Positions 16,299 through 25,086 are shown, counted from the stretch's first letter. The stretch: 64,000 nucleotides of DNA from Paenibacillus sp. OK003 (GCF_900109515.1 NZ_FOBD01000025.1:1-64000), one strand, 5' to 3'. A program made the numbers and translations. The notes: generated from the letters alone by a model not told the origin.

Positions 16299-17483
16299 GT
16301 GGGCACATTCCAACCAGAAGAGACCCATGAGTCACGATCATCCAGTAAGTCTTTCGCGTTGCGGTGGAAGCATGAGAACTTGCGTCAAATGGCATTGATC
16401 GCGATTTTCTCAATTGCGCTTACAATCATGATCTTGTTAGTCGTTTACGGTCAGGCCGGGAAACAAATTTCACTGGTTATTGATGGCAAAGCTCAAGCGG
16501 TAGAGACTCGTACAGGAATGCTTCAGGAAATGCTGGAGGAGCAGTCAATCACAGTCAGCCCTCACGATCAGGTATCCATGCCCTTGAATGGGGCGATCAC
16601 AGATGGAGACCGCATCGTTATTGAGCGGGCCGTTCCAGTTAATATTACGGCAGACGGAGACACCAAGACTCTGTATACAACCGATTCATCGGTAAAAGAT
16701 GCGATTAAAAAATCAGGTATTCAGATTGCAAGTGAAGACAAAGTGTATCCGGCGCTTGGAACCACTATTGAAGCGGATATGAAAATCCGTGTAGTGCGGG
16801 TAACAAAGCGTACGGTGGACGTGGAACAGCCGATTGCTTATAAAGTGATCAAAACGGCTGACCCTAGCTTGTACAAAGGCGACAATCGTGTCGTTGTGAG
16901 CGGTAAAGAAGGCACACTTGTACAGCATATTGAAAAGGTGTTCCAGGATGGAGAATTGGTCTCCAAAAAAATGGTCGGTAAATCGGTCGCAACGAATCGC
17001 GTTGATAAAGTGATCGCCGTTGGTACCAAAGCCAAACCTGTTGTGAAAGAGCCAGTGATTCAGACGGTATCGGCGCAGACTTCCACGACAAAAACAGCAA
17101 CAACTTCGAACTCGAAGAAAACCGCTGCCTCGGGCAGCAAAGTCATTACCGTCTCAGGCAGTTCTTTTAAATATTCTAAAGTGTTGAAAAATGTATCCAT
17201 GACAGCATACTCTTCTGAAGAGCCCGGTATCGGCACAAAAACAGCATCAGGTACTCGGGTAACCGAGGGACGTACCATTGCGGTTGATCCTAAAATCATT
17301 CCGATTGGCTGGTGGGTGTATATCGAGGGCCTTGGCTTCCGTCGTGCGGAAGATACTGGTGGTGCCATTAAAGGCCATAAAATTGATGTGTATTATGATA
17401 GTGTGAAGCATGCCCTGAACTTCGGACGGAAGAAAGGCAAGACGGTATATGTGATTGGCCCGGTGAAGCCGGAAGCGAACTAA
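16299..17483 (+). CDS. yabE: cell-wall active 3D/G5/DUF348 protein (YabE/resuscitation-promoting-factor-like)
   Basis: About 394 residues. GTG 16299 has AAGGAGG (16284-16290) eight bases upstream; ATG 16281 is an alternative, and the frame open from 16182 includes non-conserved residues. A single N-terminal membrane segment (about 28-48) is followed by two DUF348 repeats, a G5 domain (about 165-245), a Ser/Thr/Lys linker and a C-terminal 3D domain. The 3D domain has its three aspartates in VDPKIIP, AEDTGGAI and IDVYYDS. It probably remodels peptidoglycan outside the membrane. The upstream riboswitch ties it to cyclic di-AMP. Confidence 0.92.
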   Translation: MGTFQPEETHESRSSSKSFALRWKHENLRQMALIAIFSIALTIMILLVVYGQAGKQISLVIDGKAQAVETRTGMLQEMLEEQSITVSPHDQVSMPLNGAITDGDRIVIERAVPVNITADGDTKTLYTTDSSVKDAIKKSGIQIASEDKVYPALGTTIEADMKIRVVRVTKRTVDVEQPIAYKVIKTADPSLYKGDNRVVVSGKEGTLVQHIEKVFQDGELVSKKMVGKSVATNRVDKVIAVGTKAKPVVKEPVIQTVSAQTSTTKTATTSNSKKTAASGSKVITVSGSSFKYSKVLKNVSMTAYSSEEPGIGTKTASGTRVTEGRTIAVDPKIIPIGWWVYIEGLGFRRAEDTGGAIKGHKIDVYYDSVKHALNFGRKKGKTVYVIGPVKPEAN

Positions 17484-17589
17484 AATCGTTTTACTTTGAA
17501 ATGGGAATGCTATAAAATATAAGCATGAATGATTCATGCGGAATATGCGGCGGAGGGGTCTGAATTCAGTCTCCCCCGCCGTTTGGCAG

Positions 17590-17614
17590 AGAAGAGGATA
17601 TTCCTCTTCTTTTT
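17590..17614 (+). terminator. terminator after yabE
   Basis: A perfect 9-bp stem (17590-17598 with 17602-17610) with a five-T tail. A GC-rich hairpin without T-tract (about 17548-17581) precedes it. Confidence 0.9.
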
Positions 17615-17638
17615 GCGTTAGAAAGGAAGAAATGGAAC

Positions 17639-18184
17639 ATGATAAAAGAAGTGATCGTGGTAGAAGGTCGTGATGACACCGTAGCCATTCGACGTGCGGT
17701 TCAGGCAGATACGATCGAGACTGGTGGATCGGCTATCAACCAGCGCATTCTAAAGCGGATTGCACTTGCTCAAGAGAGACGTGGTGTCATTGTACTGACA
17801 GACCCGGATCATGCGGGTGAACGTATTCGGAAAATCATCGCCAATAAAGTACCTGGCTGCAAGCATGCCTTCATTCCGGAGGCAGATGCTACGCGTAAAG
17901 GCGACATCGGAGTGGAGAACGCCTCACCTGAGGCCATACGTCATGCACTGGCACGTGTACACACGTCTTATGAAGGCGCACCCAGTCTGATCGATTGGGA
18001 GGATCTGATTGCGGCGGGACTGATTGTGCACCCACAGGCTGCTGCACGTCGTATGGAGATGGGCAATCTGCTGGGAATAGGATATTGCAACGGCAAGCAG
18101 TTCCACAAGCGTTTGAGTGTATTCCAGATTACCCGGGAAGAGTTCTCCGCAGCATTATCGCAAATTGAACGTGAAGGATTGTGA
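17639..18184 (+). CDS. rnmV: ribonuclease M5
   Basis: Matures 5S rRNA by cutting both strands of its precursor, in B. subtilis with ribosomal protein uL18. The TOPRIM domain is clear: VVEGRDDTVAI at residues 6-16 with the catalytic Glu, and LTDPDHAGERIRK near 57-69 with the Asp pair. It is 181 residues long. The gene precedes rsmA as in most Bacillales, so two rRNA-processing steps share one operon. Confidence 0.95.
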   Translation: MIKEVIVVEGRDDTVAIRRAVQADTIETGGSAINQRILKRIALAQERRGVIVLTDPDHAGERIRKIIANKVPGCKHAFIPEADATRKGDIGVENASPEAIRHALARVHTSYEGAPSLIDWEDLIAAGLIVHPQAAARRMEMGNLLGIGYCNGKQFHKRLSVFQITREEFSAALSQIEREGL

Positions 18185-18188
18185 GCGT

Positions 18189-19091
18189 ATGAAGGGCATG
18201 GAAGAAACTGTAGAGATTGCAACCCCCAAACGAACCAAAGAAATTATTCAAAGACACGGATTTTCATTTAAGAAGAGCCTGGGTCAGAACTTTCTGATCG
18301 ATCAAAATATATTGAACAAAATTGTAAATGCAGCTGATTTGGACGAGTCCAAGGGTGCACTTGAGATCGGACCAGGTATCGGCGCACTCACAGAACGTCT
18401 GGCTCGGGTGGCCGGTCCTGTAACGGCTGTAGAGATTGATCAGAGATTGATCCCGATTCTGGGTGAAGTGATGCAACCTTATCCGAACGTTCGTGTGCAT
18501 CACGGGGATGTGCTGAAGCTGGATCTGGCTGAGCTGTTCCGCACGGATTTTGGAAAGGTAGATAAAGTGAGTGTTGTAGCCAATCTGCCTTATTATGTAA
18601 CGACACCAATCATGATGAAGCTGCTTGAAGAGAAGCTGCCTGTAGACAGCATCGTAGTCATGATTCAGAAGGAAGTGGCCGAACGCATGGCTGCTGCACC
18701 GGGATCAAAGGATTATGGCAGTCTGAGCATTGCGGTTCAATACTACAGTATGCCGGAATTGGTCTGTATTGTTCCGCCCACGGTCTTTATTCCGCAGCCT
18801 AATGTGGAATCGGCTGTAATCAAGTTAAAGGTACGTGAGCAGCCGCCGGTTGAAGTTGCCGACGAGGCACATTTCTTCGAAGTGGTACAGGCTTCCTTCG
18901 CACAGCGTAGAAAAACCATCTCGAATAATTTGAAAGCTCGTTTCTTCACAAAGGAGAACAGAGAACAGGCTGATCTGCTGTTGGAGCAGGCCGGTATTCA
19001 GCCTTCAAGACGAGGAGAAACGTTGAGCCTGCAGGAGTATGCCACACTCAGTACTGTAATGTGGGAAGCTGGGGTACGCGCAGCCCTGTAA
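18189..19091 (+). CDS. rsmA: 16S rRNA dimethyladenosine transferase RsmA (KsgA)
   Basis: Dimethylates A1518 and A1519 in 16S rRNA. It shows KKSLGQNFLID, the SAM loop LEIGPGIGALTE near residue 60, and NLPYYVTTPI near 132 (the base-binding motif). ATG 18189 is chosen because GAAGGA lies nine bases upstream and the earlier open frame overlaps rnmV with no homology; length is then 300 residues. Confidence 0.95.
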   Translation: MKGMEETVEIATPKRTKEIIQRHGFSFKKSLGQNFLIDQNILNKIVNAADLDESKGALEIGPGIGALTERLARVAGPVTAVEIDQRLIPILGEVMQPYPNVRVHHGDVLKLDLAELFRTDFGKVDKVSVVANLPYYVTTPIMMKLLEEKLPVDSIVVMIQKEVAERMAAAPGSKDYGSLSIAVQYYSMPELVCIVPPTVFIPQPNVESAVIKLKVREQPPVEVADEAHFFEVVQASFAQRRKTISNNLKARFFTKENREQADLLLEQAGIQPSRRGETLSLQEYATLSTVMWEAGVRAAL

Positions 19092-19144
19092 AATTCGGAT
19101 GAACCAATCCGGGTTTCTGCCCATACGATGGGGTAGAGGTGATT

Positions 19145-20047
19145 ATGTTGATGAATATCGGAGACTTGGTCGTTCGAAAGTCATACGGTGGAGATGTGAC
19201 TTTTCGGTTGGAAGGCCTCCAGTCGGACGGTGCCATCATTAAAGGGACCGAGTTCCGGCTGTTAGCCGATTCCCCTGTGGACGATTTGATACAGGTTCCT
19301 TATGAACCGCAGAGTGCGAAGACGAGGCAGGCTCATGTGAAGGCACATCAGACGCTCTCACGCCTGCAGCAGCATCGAATGGAACAGGCCGAGCGCAATC
19401 GTGAAGGTTTGGTTCAGGAATGGTCTGTTCAACAAGAACCCGCTTATTTCGAGATGCCTGGCAAAGTGCTGCACTTGGATGGCGATCCCAATTATCTAAA
19501 AAAAAGCATGAACCTTTATGAGCAGCTTCGTGTTCCCGCAGAGGGGCAATATGTACACGAGTCTGCCATGGCAGACACTTTATATCGTCTGCTGCCGAAA
19601 GTGCGTCCAGATATCGTTGTCATTACTGGACATGACGGGGTACTCAAGACCCGTCAGCCCTATGACTTATATAGTCTGGGAAGCTATAAGAATTCGCAAA
19701 ACTTTGTATCTGCTATTCAGGTGGCTAGGCAATATGAACGTCATCTCGATGCGCTAACGATTGTAGCTGGCGCGTGTCAGTCCCACTTTGAGGCCCTGCT
19801 GCGTGCTGGAGCAAACTTTGCCAGTTCACCCGGCCGAATTCTCATTCATGCTCTGGACCCAGTCTATGTGGCAGCCAAGGCAGCCTTCACGTCGGTGCGG
19901 GAAACCGTGAATATGAATGACATTTTGCATAACACGATTAGTGGTAGCCAGGGTGTGGGCGGCGTAGAGACACGGGGCAGTTATCGGGTAGGTCTGCCCG
20001 GATTGAACGATTTATCCACGTTAAAAGTGAATCCGTCAGCCGTCTGA
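19145..20047 (+). CDS. yabG: sporulation protease YabG
   Basis: A sporulation-specific cysteine protease that processes coat proteins such as SafA and SpoIVA in B. subtilis. About 300 residues from ATG 19145, behind GAGGTGAT; ATG 19151 is also possible. Recognisable blocks are IGDLVVRKSYGGDV, MPGKVLHLDGDPNYLKK, VVITGHDG and AGACQSHFEALLRAGANFASSP. The His in TGHDG and the Cys in GACQSH are the likely catalytic pair, as shown for the C. difficile enzyme. Confidence 0.94.
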   Translation: MLMNIGDLVVRKSYGGDVTFRLEGLQSDGAIIKGTEFRLLADSPVDDLIQVPYEPQSAKTRQAHVKAHQTLSRLQQHRMEQAERNREGLVQEWSVQQEPAYFEMPGKVLHLDGDPNYLKKSMNLYEQLRVPAEGQYVHESAMADTLYRLLPKVRPDIVVITGHDGVLKTRQPYDLYSLGSYKNSQNFVSAIQVARQYERHLDALTIVAGACQSHFEALLRAGANFASSPGRILIHALDPVYVAAKAAFTSVRETVNMNDILHNTISGSQGVGGVETRGSYRVGLPGLNDLSTLKVNPSAV

Positions 20048-20060
20048 AGATGGCAGAAGA

Positions 20061-20084
20061 AAGTCCCATTTAGGGGCTTTTTTT
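20061..20084 (+). terminator. terminator after yabG
   Basis: A 7-bp stem (20061-20067 with 20073-20079) is followed by seven T residues. Confidence 0.85.
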
Positions 20085-20101
20085 GTTTGCAAAAAAATTC
20101 A

Positions 20102-20131
20102 TTGACAACAACTTTTTGATACTGATATAAT
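20102..20131 (+). promoter_or_regulatory. upstream sigma-A promoter of veg
   Basis: TTGACA (20102-20107), 18-base spacer, TATAAT (20126-20131): both hexamers match consensus exactly. Confidence 0.85.
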
Positions 20132-20144
20132 AATTAGTTTTGAT

Positions 20145-20173
20145 TTGACAATGACTGTAAAATCCGGTATAAT
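20145..20173 (+). promoter_or_regulatory. downstream sigma-A promoter of veg
   Basis: TTGACA (20145-20150), 17-base spacer, TATAAT (20168-20173). Hexamers and spacing are perfect. Confidence 0.92.
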
Positions 20174-20200
20174 GGACAAGAAAAGAGGTGGTCGTCGACA

Positions 20201-20476
20201 ATGGCTAAAAATACGCTATTGGATATCAAACGCAATCTCGATGCACATATTGGTCAGAAAATTATGCTGCGGGCTAATGGTGGCCGCCGTAAGACCATTG
20301 AGCGTACGGGTGTATTGGAAGAAACGTACCCTTCTGTTTTTATTGTTAAGCTTGATGAGGAGCAAGAAACTTTCAAGCGAGTATCCTACAGTTATGCTGA
20401 TATACTTACGGAATCGGTGGAAGTCATGGTATTTGATCCAGGCAGCCAGACGCATAGCTCCTACATGGAGACGTAA
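20201..20476 (+). CDS. veg: Veg protein (biofilm-related, DUF1021)
   Basis: A 91-residue protein with the Veg pattern LLDIKRNLDAHIGQKI, RANGGRRKTIERTG and SYSYADILTESVEV. In B. subtilis Veg is highly expressed in vegetative cells and stimulates biofilm matrix genes; its mechanism is not settled. GAGGTGGT lies before ATG 20201. Two consensus promoters upstream fit the known strong transcription of veg. Confidence 0.95.
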   Translation: MAKNTLLDIKRNLDAHIGQKIMLRANGGRRKTIERTGVLEETYPSVFIVKLDEEQETFKRVSYSYADILTESVEVMVFDPGSQTHSSYMET

Positions 20477-20489
20477 GTATCGATTTACG

Positions 20490-20524
20490 GCGATTCTGCC
20501 CCCTTGGGCAGGTCGCTTTTTTTA
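20490..20524 (+). terminator. terminator after veg
   Basis: Stem 20496-20501 with 20506-20511, extended by GCGA/TCGC, followed by seven T residues. Confidence 0.85.
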
Positions 20525-20722
20525 TTTTGGGAAAATCACGCTCGATTCATCGGAGAGCCACATAGTTGATCAGGAATGAGTCTGGGGAAGAAGCGGCATA
20601 CTATTTGGACAGGTTCAAGGCATTTTTTTAAGTAAATCCAAGGAAATGGCTTGGCCTGGGGGCAAATAGTCCCGGATACCAATGGACTTATCATGAATGA
20701 ACGATTTGGAGGAGGATGATCC

Positions 20723-20899
20723 ATGAGCCGGAGAAGAAGAAGTGTAATGTCGGATGAACTCAAAAATGAACTGGCAAAAGACCTTGGATTCTATGATACC
20801 GTCCAGCAGGAAGGTTGGGGCGGGATCAAAGCGAAGGATGCGGGCAATATGGTGAAACGTGCCATTCAACTTGCGGAAGAAGCGGCACGCAAATCGTAA
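20723..20899 (+). CDS. sspF: alpha/beta-type small acid-soluble spore protein SspF
   Basis: A 58-residue protein starting MSRRRRSVMSDELK, with the SASP core ELAKDLGFYDTVQQEGW and GNMVKRAIQLAEE. These proteins coat spore DNA and protect it from damage; transcription in the forespore by sigma-G is usual. GGAGGATGAT lies before ATG 20723. SspF also follows veg in B. subtilis. The GPR cleavage site of classic alpha/beta SASPs is not clearly present. Confidence 0.93.
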   Translation: MSRRRRSVMSDELKNELAKDLGFYDTVQQEGWGGIKAKDAGNMVKRAIQLAEEAARKS

Positions 20900-20920
20900 T
20901 CCGGTTCAATCGGTTTGGAG

Positions 20921-20956
20921 AGCGGGGCAATCCGGCAGGAATGACCTCGCTTTTTC
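20921..20956 (+). terminator. terminator after sspF
   Basis: A 7-bp stem with one G-T pair (20921-20927 with 20945-20951) is followed by five T residues; the loop is long. Confidence 0.6.
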
Positions 20957-20981
20957 CCCATGGATGCGGAATAGAAATGAC

Positions 20982-21010
20982 TTGACAGCCCCATTTTGAT
21001 ATAATATGTT
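20982..21010 (+). promoter_or_regulatory. sigma-A promoter of ispE
   Basis: TTGACA (20982-20987), 17-base spacer, TATGTT (21005-21010). An exact TATAAT at 21000-21005 is too close to this -35. Confidence 0.7.
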
Positions 21011-21039
21011 AAGTTGTCTTAGGGAAAAGGTGAGGACGG

Positions 21040-21903
21040 GTGAACGCCTTGAAAATTTACGAAAAAGCGCCTGCTAAAATCAATTTGATGCTAGACGTTT
21101 TACATAAAAGAAGAGATGGTTTTCACGAAGTTGAGATGATCATGACGATGGTGGATCTTGCCGATCGACTGGAAATGTCTGAGCTGCCTCGTGATACGAT
21201 CTTTATCTCCAGCCAGGCGGGATATATCCCTCTGGATGAGAAAAACTTGGCTTTTCAGGCAGCCAGGCTTATCAAAGAGCGTTACGACGTGAGAACCGGA
21301 GTTCATATTCATCTGGACAAAAAAATACCGGTGGCCGCCGGACTTGCTGGTGGCAGCAGTGATGCAGCAGCAACGCTGCGTGGATTGAATCGCCTTTGGC
21401 GTCTCAACATCCCGGATCAAGAGCTTCAGGAGCTCGGAGCTGAACTGGGGTCTGATGTGCCTTTCTGCATTACAGGTGGAACAGCACTCGCCACAGGCCG
21501 TGGGGAGAAGCTGACACCGATGCCTAATCCGCCGCAATGTTGGGTGATTTTGGCCAAGCCGCCGATTAATGTGTCCACAGCCGACGTCTATGGACGTTTC
21601 CGCAGCGACAAGATTGTTCGTCATCCGAGTGCTGCCAAAATGGAGCAGGCCATTCGCAACCAATCCTTTGCCGAAGTGTGCGGGCAGATGGGGAATGTGC
21701 TTGAGGATGTAACGTTGAAGCTGTATCCGGAAGTTCAGCATCTGAAGGATGCCATGATTCGGCTCGGAGCAGACGGAGTATTGATGTCAGGCAGCGGTCC
21801 AACCGTGTTTGGGCTGGTCTCCAAGGAGTCCAAGGTTGCCCGGATCTACAATGGACTGCGAGGCTTCTGTAAAGAAGTATATGCCGTACGCATGCTAACT
21901 TAA
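21040..21903 (+). CDS. ispE: 4-diphosphocytidyl-2-C-methyl-D-erythritol kinase
   Basis: ATP-dependent kinase of the non-mevalonate (MEP) isoprenoid pathway. A GHMP-kinase fold is shown by EKAPAKINLMLDV at residues 7-19, PVAAGLAGGSSDAA near 97-110 (the ATP loop) and MSGSGPTVFG near 250. It is 287 residues long. GTG 21040 is preferred because AAGGTGAGG lies about nine bases upstream; TTG 21049 is an alternative. The neighbour purR follows, as in B. subtilis. Confidence 0.95.
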   Translation: MNALKIYEKAPAKINLMLDVLHKRRDGFHEVEMIMTMVDLADRLEMSELPRDTIFISSQAGYIPLDEKNLAFQAARLIKERYDVRTGVHIHLDKKIPVAAGLAGGSSDAAATLRGLNRLWRLNIPDQELQELGAELGSDVPFCITGGTALATGRGEKLTPMPNPPQCWVILAKPPINVSTADVYGRFRSDKIVRHPSAAKMEQAIRNQSFAEVCGQMGNVLEDVTLKLYPEVQHLKDAMIRLGADGVLMSGSGPTVFGLVSKESKVARIYNGLRGFCKEVYAVRMLT

Positions 21904-22001
21904 AATTCGCTTTTATAATGTACAAACACGTATAAAGGTGGTATATTTTTAAATAATTATTCGGATTTGGATGTTTTCCGTGATCGTGAGGATGGATCTC
22001 T

Positions 22002-22829
22002 GTGAAGAAATTAAAACGAAGCGCAAGGCTGGTTGAAATGACGCAGTACTTATTGTCTAGACCGCATACGGTTATTCCGTTGACTACATTTGCCGAACGC
22101 TATGGAGCTGCGAAGTCGTCGATCAGTGAAGATTTGGCGATTATCAAGGAAGTGTTCGAAGAAGGTGGTTCGGGAGAACTGCATACACTGGCTGGAGCAG
22201 CTGGGGGAGTAAAGTGGATTCCAAAGGTGTCCAGAGAGCTGGCACTGGCTTTTGCAGAACGACTTTCTACCCAGCTCGCGCAGCCCGATCGGATACTGCC
22301 AGGTGAATACCTGTACATGTCCGACCTGCTTGGACAGCCCGCATTGATGAATGAAGCCGGCAAGATTTTTGCGACGGCCTTTGGCAATATGAATATTGAT
22401 GTGGTGATGACGGTCGAGACTAAAGGGATTCCGCTTGCTTATGCGACCGGAGCCCAGCTCAACCTGCCTGTAGTGCTCGTGCGCAGGGACCATCAGGCTA
22501 CGGAAGGATCGGCCGTAAGTATCAATTATGTATCCGGGTCCCATAAAAGCCTACATACCATGTCCCTATCTCGCAGGGCAATGCGTGAGCACTCCAGAGT
22601 GCTCATTGTAGATGATTTTATGAAAGCTGGGGGAACCGTCCAAGGGATGATCGACCTATTGGCCGAGTTTAATGCCACGGTAGCTGGGGTAGGCGTATTA
22701 GTAGAATCTGGATCGGTTGATTCGGAAGAACGACTGCTGACGGATTACATATCTCTGGCAAAGCTGACGGCGGTTGATGCGAAGAGCAGACACATTTCCG
22801 TCAAGCCTGGCAACTATTTTGACCTGTAG
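22002..22829 (+). CDS. purR: purine operon repressor PurR
   Basis: A Bacillus-type PurR, unrelated to E. coli PurR. The N-terminal winged helix (about 1-75) binds PurBox operators. The phosphoribosyltransferase-like C-terminal domain has the PRPP motif VLIVDDFMKAGGT near residue 200. PRPP relieves repression; ppGpp is reported to counter it. It is 275 residues long with a GTG start. The next gene in B. subtilis, yabJ, is missing here. Confidence 0.95.
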   Translation: MKKLKRSARLVEMTQYLLSRPHTVIPLTTFAERYGAAKSSISEDLAIIKEVFEEGGSGELHTLAGAAGGVKWIPKVSRELALAFAERLSTQLAQPDRILPGEYLYMSDLLGQPALMNEAGKIFATAFGNMNIDVVMTVETKGIPLAYATGAQLNLPVVLVRRDHQATEGSAVSINYVSGSHKSLHTMSLSRRAMREHSRVLIVDDFMKAGGTVQGMIDLLAEFNATVAGVGVLVESGSVDSEERLLTDYISLAKLTAVDAKSRHISVKPGNYFDL

Positions 22830-22960
22830 AATCATGACGAATTACATGTCGGGAAAGGTTCTTTTCCATCGACCTGGCACTAACATTGTCGAATTGTGTA
22901 TTAAATAAAAAAATTCCTGAAATTAGGACATTTTTGTGGTTATAAAAAGAAGGAGTTCGT

Positions 22961-22993
22961 ATGTGCTGTGTGGAATTATACACCAAGTTCTGA
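22961..22993 (+). CDS. possible 10-aa leader peptide before spoVG
   Basis: ATG 22961 follows AAGAAGGAG (22947-22955) at an ideal spacing of five and opens ten codons with two Cys codons. It ends in TGA 25 bases before the spoVG start. Coding role unproven. Confidence 0.3.
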   Translation: MCCVELYTKF

Positions 22994-23017
22994 TGGAAAA
23001 AGGTGGTGAACACACAC

Positions 23018-23302
23018 ATGCAAATTACGGATGTCAGACTCCGCCGTGTTAACTCTGAGGGGAGAATGAAGGCTATCGCATCCATTACCATCGATAACGA
23101 ATTCGTCGTTCATGACATTCGCGTCATCGATGGCAATAACGGAATGTTTGTTGCTATGCCGAGCAAGCGGACTCCTGACGGAGAATTCCGTGATATCGCC
23201 CACCCGATCTCTTCCGGTACTCGCGAGAAGATTCAAGCAGCTGTTTTGACTGAGTATGATCGCGCAGCAACTGAGGAAGAAGTCATTGAAGAAGGTGCCT
23301 GA
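23018..23302 (+). CDS. spoVG: septation and sporulation regulator SpoVG
   Basis: A 94-residue nucleic-acid-binding regulator that begins MQITDVRLRRVNSEGRMKA, the family hallmark, with SKRTPDGEFRDIAHP near residue 50. ATG 23018 is used because AAAGGTGGTG lies nine bases upstream; GTG 23003 would put the start inside it. In B. subtilis it influences asymmetric septation and is transcribed by sigma-H under AbrB control. No clear sigma-H boxes were found here, though one TGTCGAA lies at 22887-22893. Confidence 0.95.
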   Translation: MQITDVRLRRVNSEGRMKAIASITIDNEFVVHDIRVIDGNNGMFVAMPSKRTPDGEFRDIAHPISSGTREKIQAAVLTEYDRAATEEEVIEEGA

Positions 23303-23324
23303 GAACATTATTGGGGTTCGAAGG

Positions 23325-23360
23325 AAAAGAGAGCCATGTCTTATGGCTCTCTTTTCTTTT
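23325..23360 (+). terminator. terminator after spoVG
   Basis: A long stem (about 23325-23336 with 23343-23354) flanked by A and T runs. It may work in both directions. Confidence 0.9.
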
Positions 23361-23685
23361 TGACCGGAATAAGATATATTCAGTATTGAGTTTATTCACA
23401 GAAGAGCATTTTCGCAGCTTAAATGTTGCAAAATGTTGAAAGAACAAAAAGCGCAGCGTGCGCTTGGTAACAGGGCGGCATCTAGGAATCATGGGAATCG
23501 GTTAAGCTCGCAAGTACACGGCGTATACATATAGGTCACGATTTGTTGGTGTCCGCGTTGTTACGCGTGATTACAGAGACAGCAGGCGATGAACAAGACC
23601 GGCGCAGGGCCGGCTGAACGTTACTCATCGGATATATACAGGTAAGGTCAAACGATGGGTTTTTCAGAACAGGAGGTCGTAAATT
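23361..23685 (+). other. intergenic leader region of glmU with several hairpins
   Basis: No gene with a ribosome-binding site is seen. Several hairpin-forming segments occur: AGCGCA/TGCGCT (about 23449-23463), CGCG/CGCG (about 23553-23566) and CCGGC/GCCGG (about 23600-23615). It matches no riboswitch class I recognise. Confidence 0.35.
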
Positions 23686-25086
23686 TTGAAAAGAATGGCA
23701 ATCGTTCTTGCGGCAGGGCAAGGCAAACGGATGAAATCGAAATTGTACAAGGTACTGCATCCCGTATGCGGTAAACCGATGGTGGGTCACGTGCTGGATG
23801 CAGCTCTTCGCGCAGGCGTTGAACGCAGTGTCGTTGTGGTCGGTCACGGTGCCGAAGCGGTGCAGTCATTTTTGGGTTCCAGAGCAGAGTACGTGCTTCA
23901 GGCTGAACAATTGGGAACAGGACATGCGGTGAAGCAGGTTAAATCTCTGCTCGGCAGTGAAGCAGGGTCAACCATTGTTGTCTGTGGAGATACACCACTT
24001 GTAACCAGCGAGACGCTGGAAGGATTGATGAAGCTCCATGAGAGTCGCGGAGCAGCAGCAACGGTACTCACTGCTAAACTGGACAATCCCAAAGGATACG
24101 GCCGTGTTATTCGCGGAGAAGATGGTTCTGTACAGCGCATTGTGGAACAGAAGGATTGCACGGAGCAGGAAGATGCTGTGAACGAGATCAACACAGGTAC
24201 GTACTGCTTCGATAATGCCAAGTTGTTCGCTGCGCTGGAGAAAGTGACGAACCAGAATGCTCAGGGAGAATACTATCTCACTGACGTGGTTGGCATTTTC
24301 CGTAATGATGGAGAAGTGGTGGAAGCCTACATGTCAGATGACATCGCGGAATCCATCGGAGTTAATGATCGACTTGCTCTTTCACAAGCAGAAGCGTTCA
24401 TGCGTGAACGTTTGGCGGTAAAACATATGTTGAACGGTGTTACAATCATCGATCCGGCATCGACATATATCGGGGCGGATGTTACCATTGGATCAGATAC
24501 AGTATTGTATCCGGGTACCATACTCAAAGGTACAACTACCATTGGTGAAGCATGCCATATTGGTCCTCAGGCAGATATCGAAGACAGTATTATACAGGAT
24601 GGGGTTACAATCAAGCATTCTGTACTGTCACAAGCCGAGGTTGGATCAGAAGCAACTGTAGGTCCATTTGCTTATTTGCGTCCAGGAACCAAACTGGGCC
24701 GCAAAGTAAAAATTGGTGACTTTGTTGAAGTGAAAAATGCTACAATTGATGAAGGCTCCAAAGTATCTCATCTCAGTTATATTGGGGATGCTAAAGTAGG
24801 GAAAAACGTAAATGTTGGATGCGGCGCAATAACGGTGAATTATGATGGATATAATAAAGCTGTAACGACGATTGAAGACGATGCGTTCGTAGGCAGCAAT
24901 GTCAATCTGATTGCACCTGTCACGGTAGGAAAAGGCGCATATGTTGTTGCGGGCTCTACCGTTACCCATTCAGTTCCCGACAATGATCTTGCGATTGCCC
25001 GCCCACGCCAGGAGAACAAACCTGGGTATGCGGAGAAAATCCGTGGTCGTGCCAAAGCCAAGAAACAAAATGCCAAACCCGAATAA
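23686..25086 (+). CDS. glmU: bifunctional GlcNAc-1-P uridyltransferase / GlcN-1-P acetyltransferase
   Basis: Makes UDP-GlcNAc, the entry precursor for peptidoglycan and teichoic acids. The N-terminal uridyltransferase has LAAGQGKRMKSKLYKVLHP near residue 7, AEQLGTGHA near 70 and VCGDTPL near 100. The C-terminal half is a left-handed beta helix of hexapeptide repeats with the acetyltransferase site (LRPGTKLGRKVKIGDFVEVKN near 330). TTG 23686 sits eight bases after AGGAGGT. It is 466 residues long. Confidence 0.96.
   Translation: MKRMAIVLAAGQGKRMKSKLYKVLHPVCGKPMVGHVLDAALRAGVERSVVVVGHGAEAVQSFLGSRAEYVLQAEQLGTGHAVKQVKSLLGSEAGSTIVVCGDTPLVTSETLEGLMKLHESRGAAATVLTAKLDNPKGYGRVIRGEDGSVQRIVEQKDCTEQEDAVNEINTGTYCFDNAKLFAALEKVTNQNAQGEYYLTDVVGIFRNDGEVVEAYMSDDIAESIGVNDRLALSQAEAFMRERLAVKHMLNGVTIIDPASTYIGADVTIGSDTVLYPGTILKGTTTIGEACHIGPQADIEDSIIQDGVTIKHSVLSQAEVGSEATVGPFAYLRPGTKLGRKVKIGDFVEVKNATIDEGSKVSHLSYIGDAKVGKNVNVGCGAITVNYDGYNKAVTTIEDDAFVGSNVNLIAPVTVGKGAYVVAGSTVTHSVPDNDLAIARPRQENKPGYAEKIRGRAKAKKQNAKPE

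Noticed and set aside
20000..20030. DnaA-box-like TTATCCACG in yabG
   Set aside because: A single one-mismatch site inside a coding region is expected by chance.
20982..21005. ispE promoter using TATAAT at 21000
   Set aside because: The spacer would be only 12 bases. TATGTT at 21005-21010 gives the normal 17.
22916..22960. sigma-H promoter of spoVG
   Set aside because: AGGACATTT could be a -35, but no GAATT-like -10 lies at the right distance.
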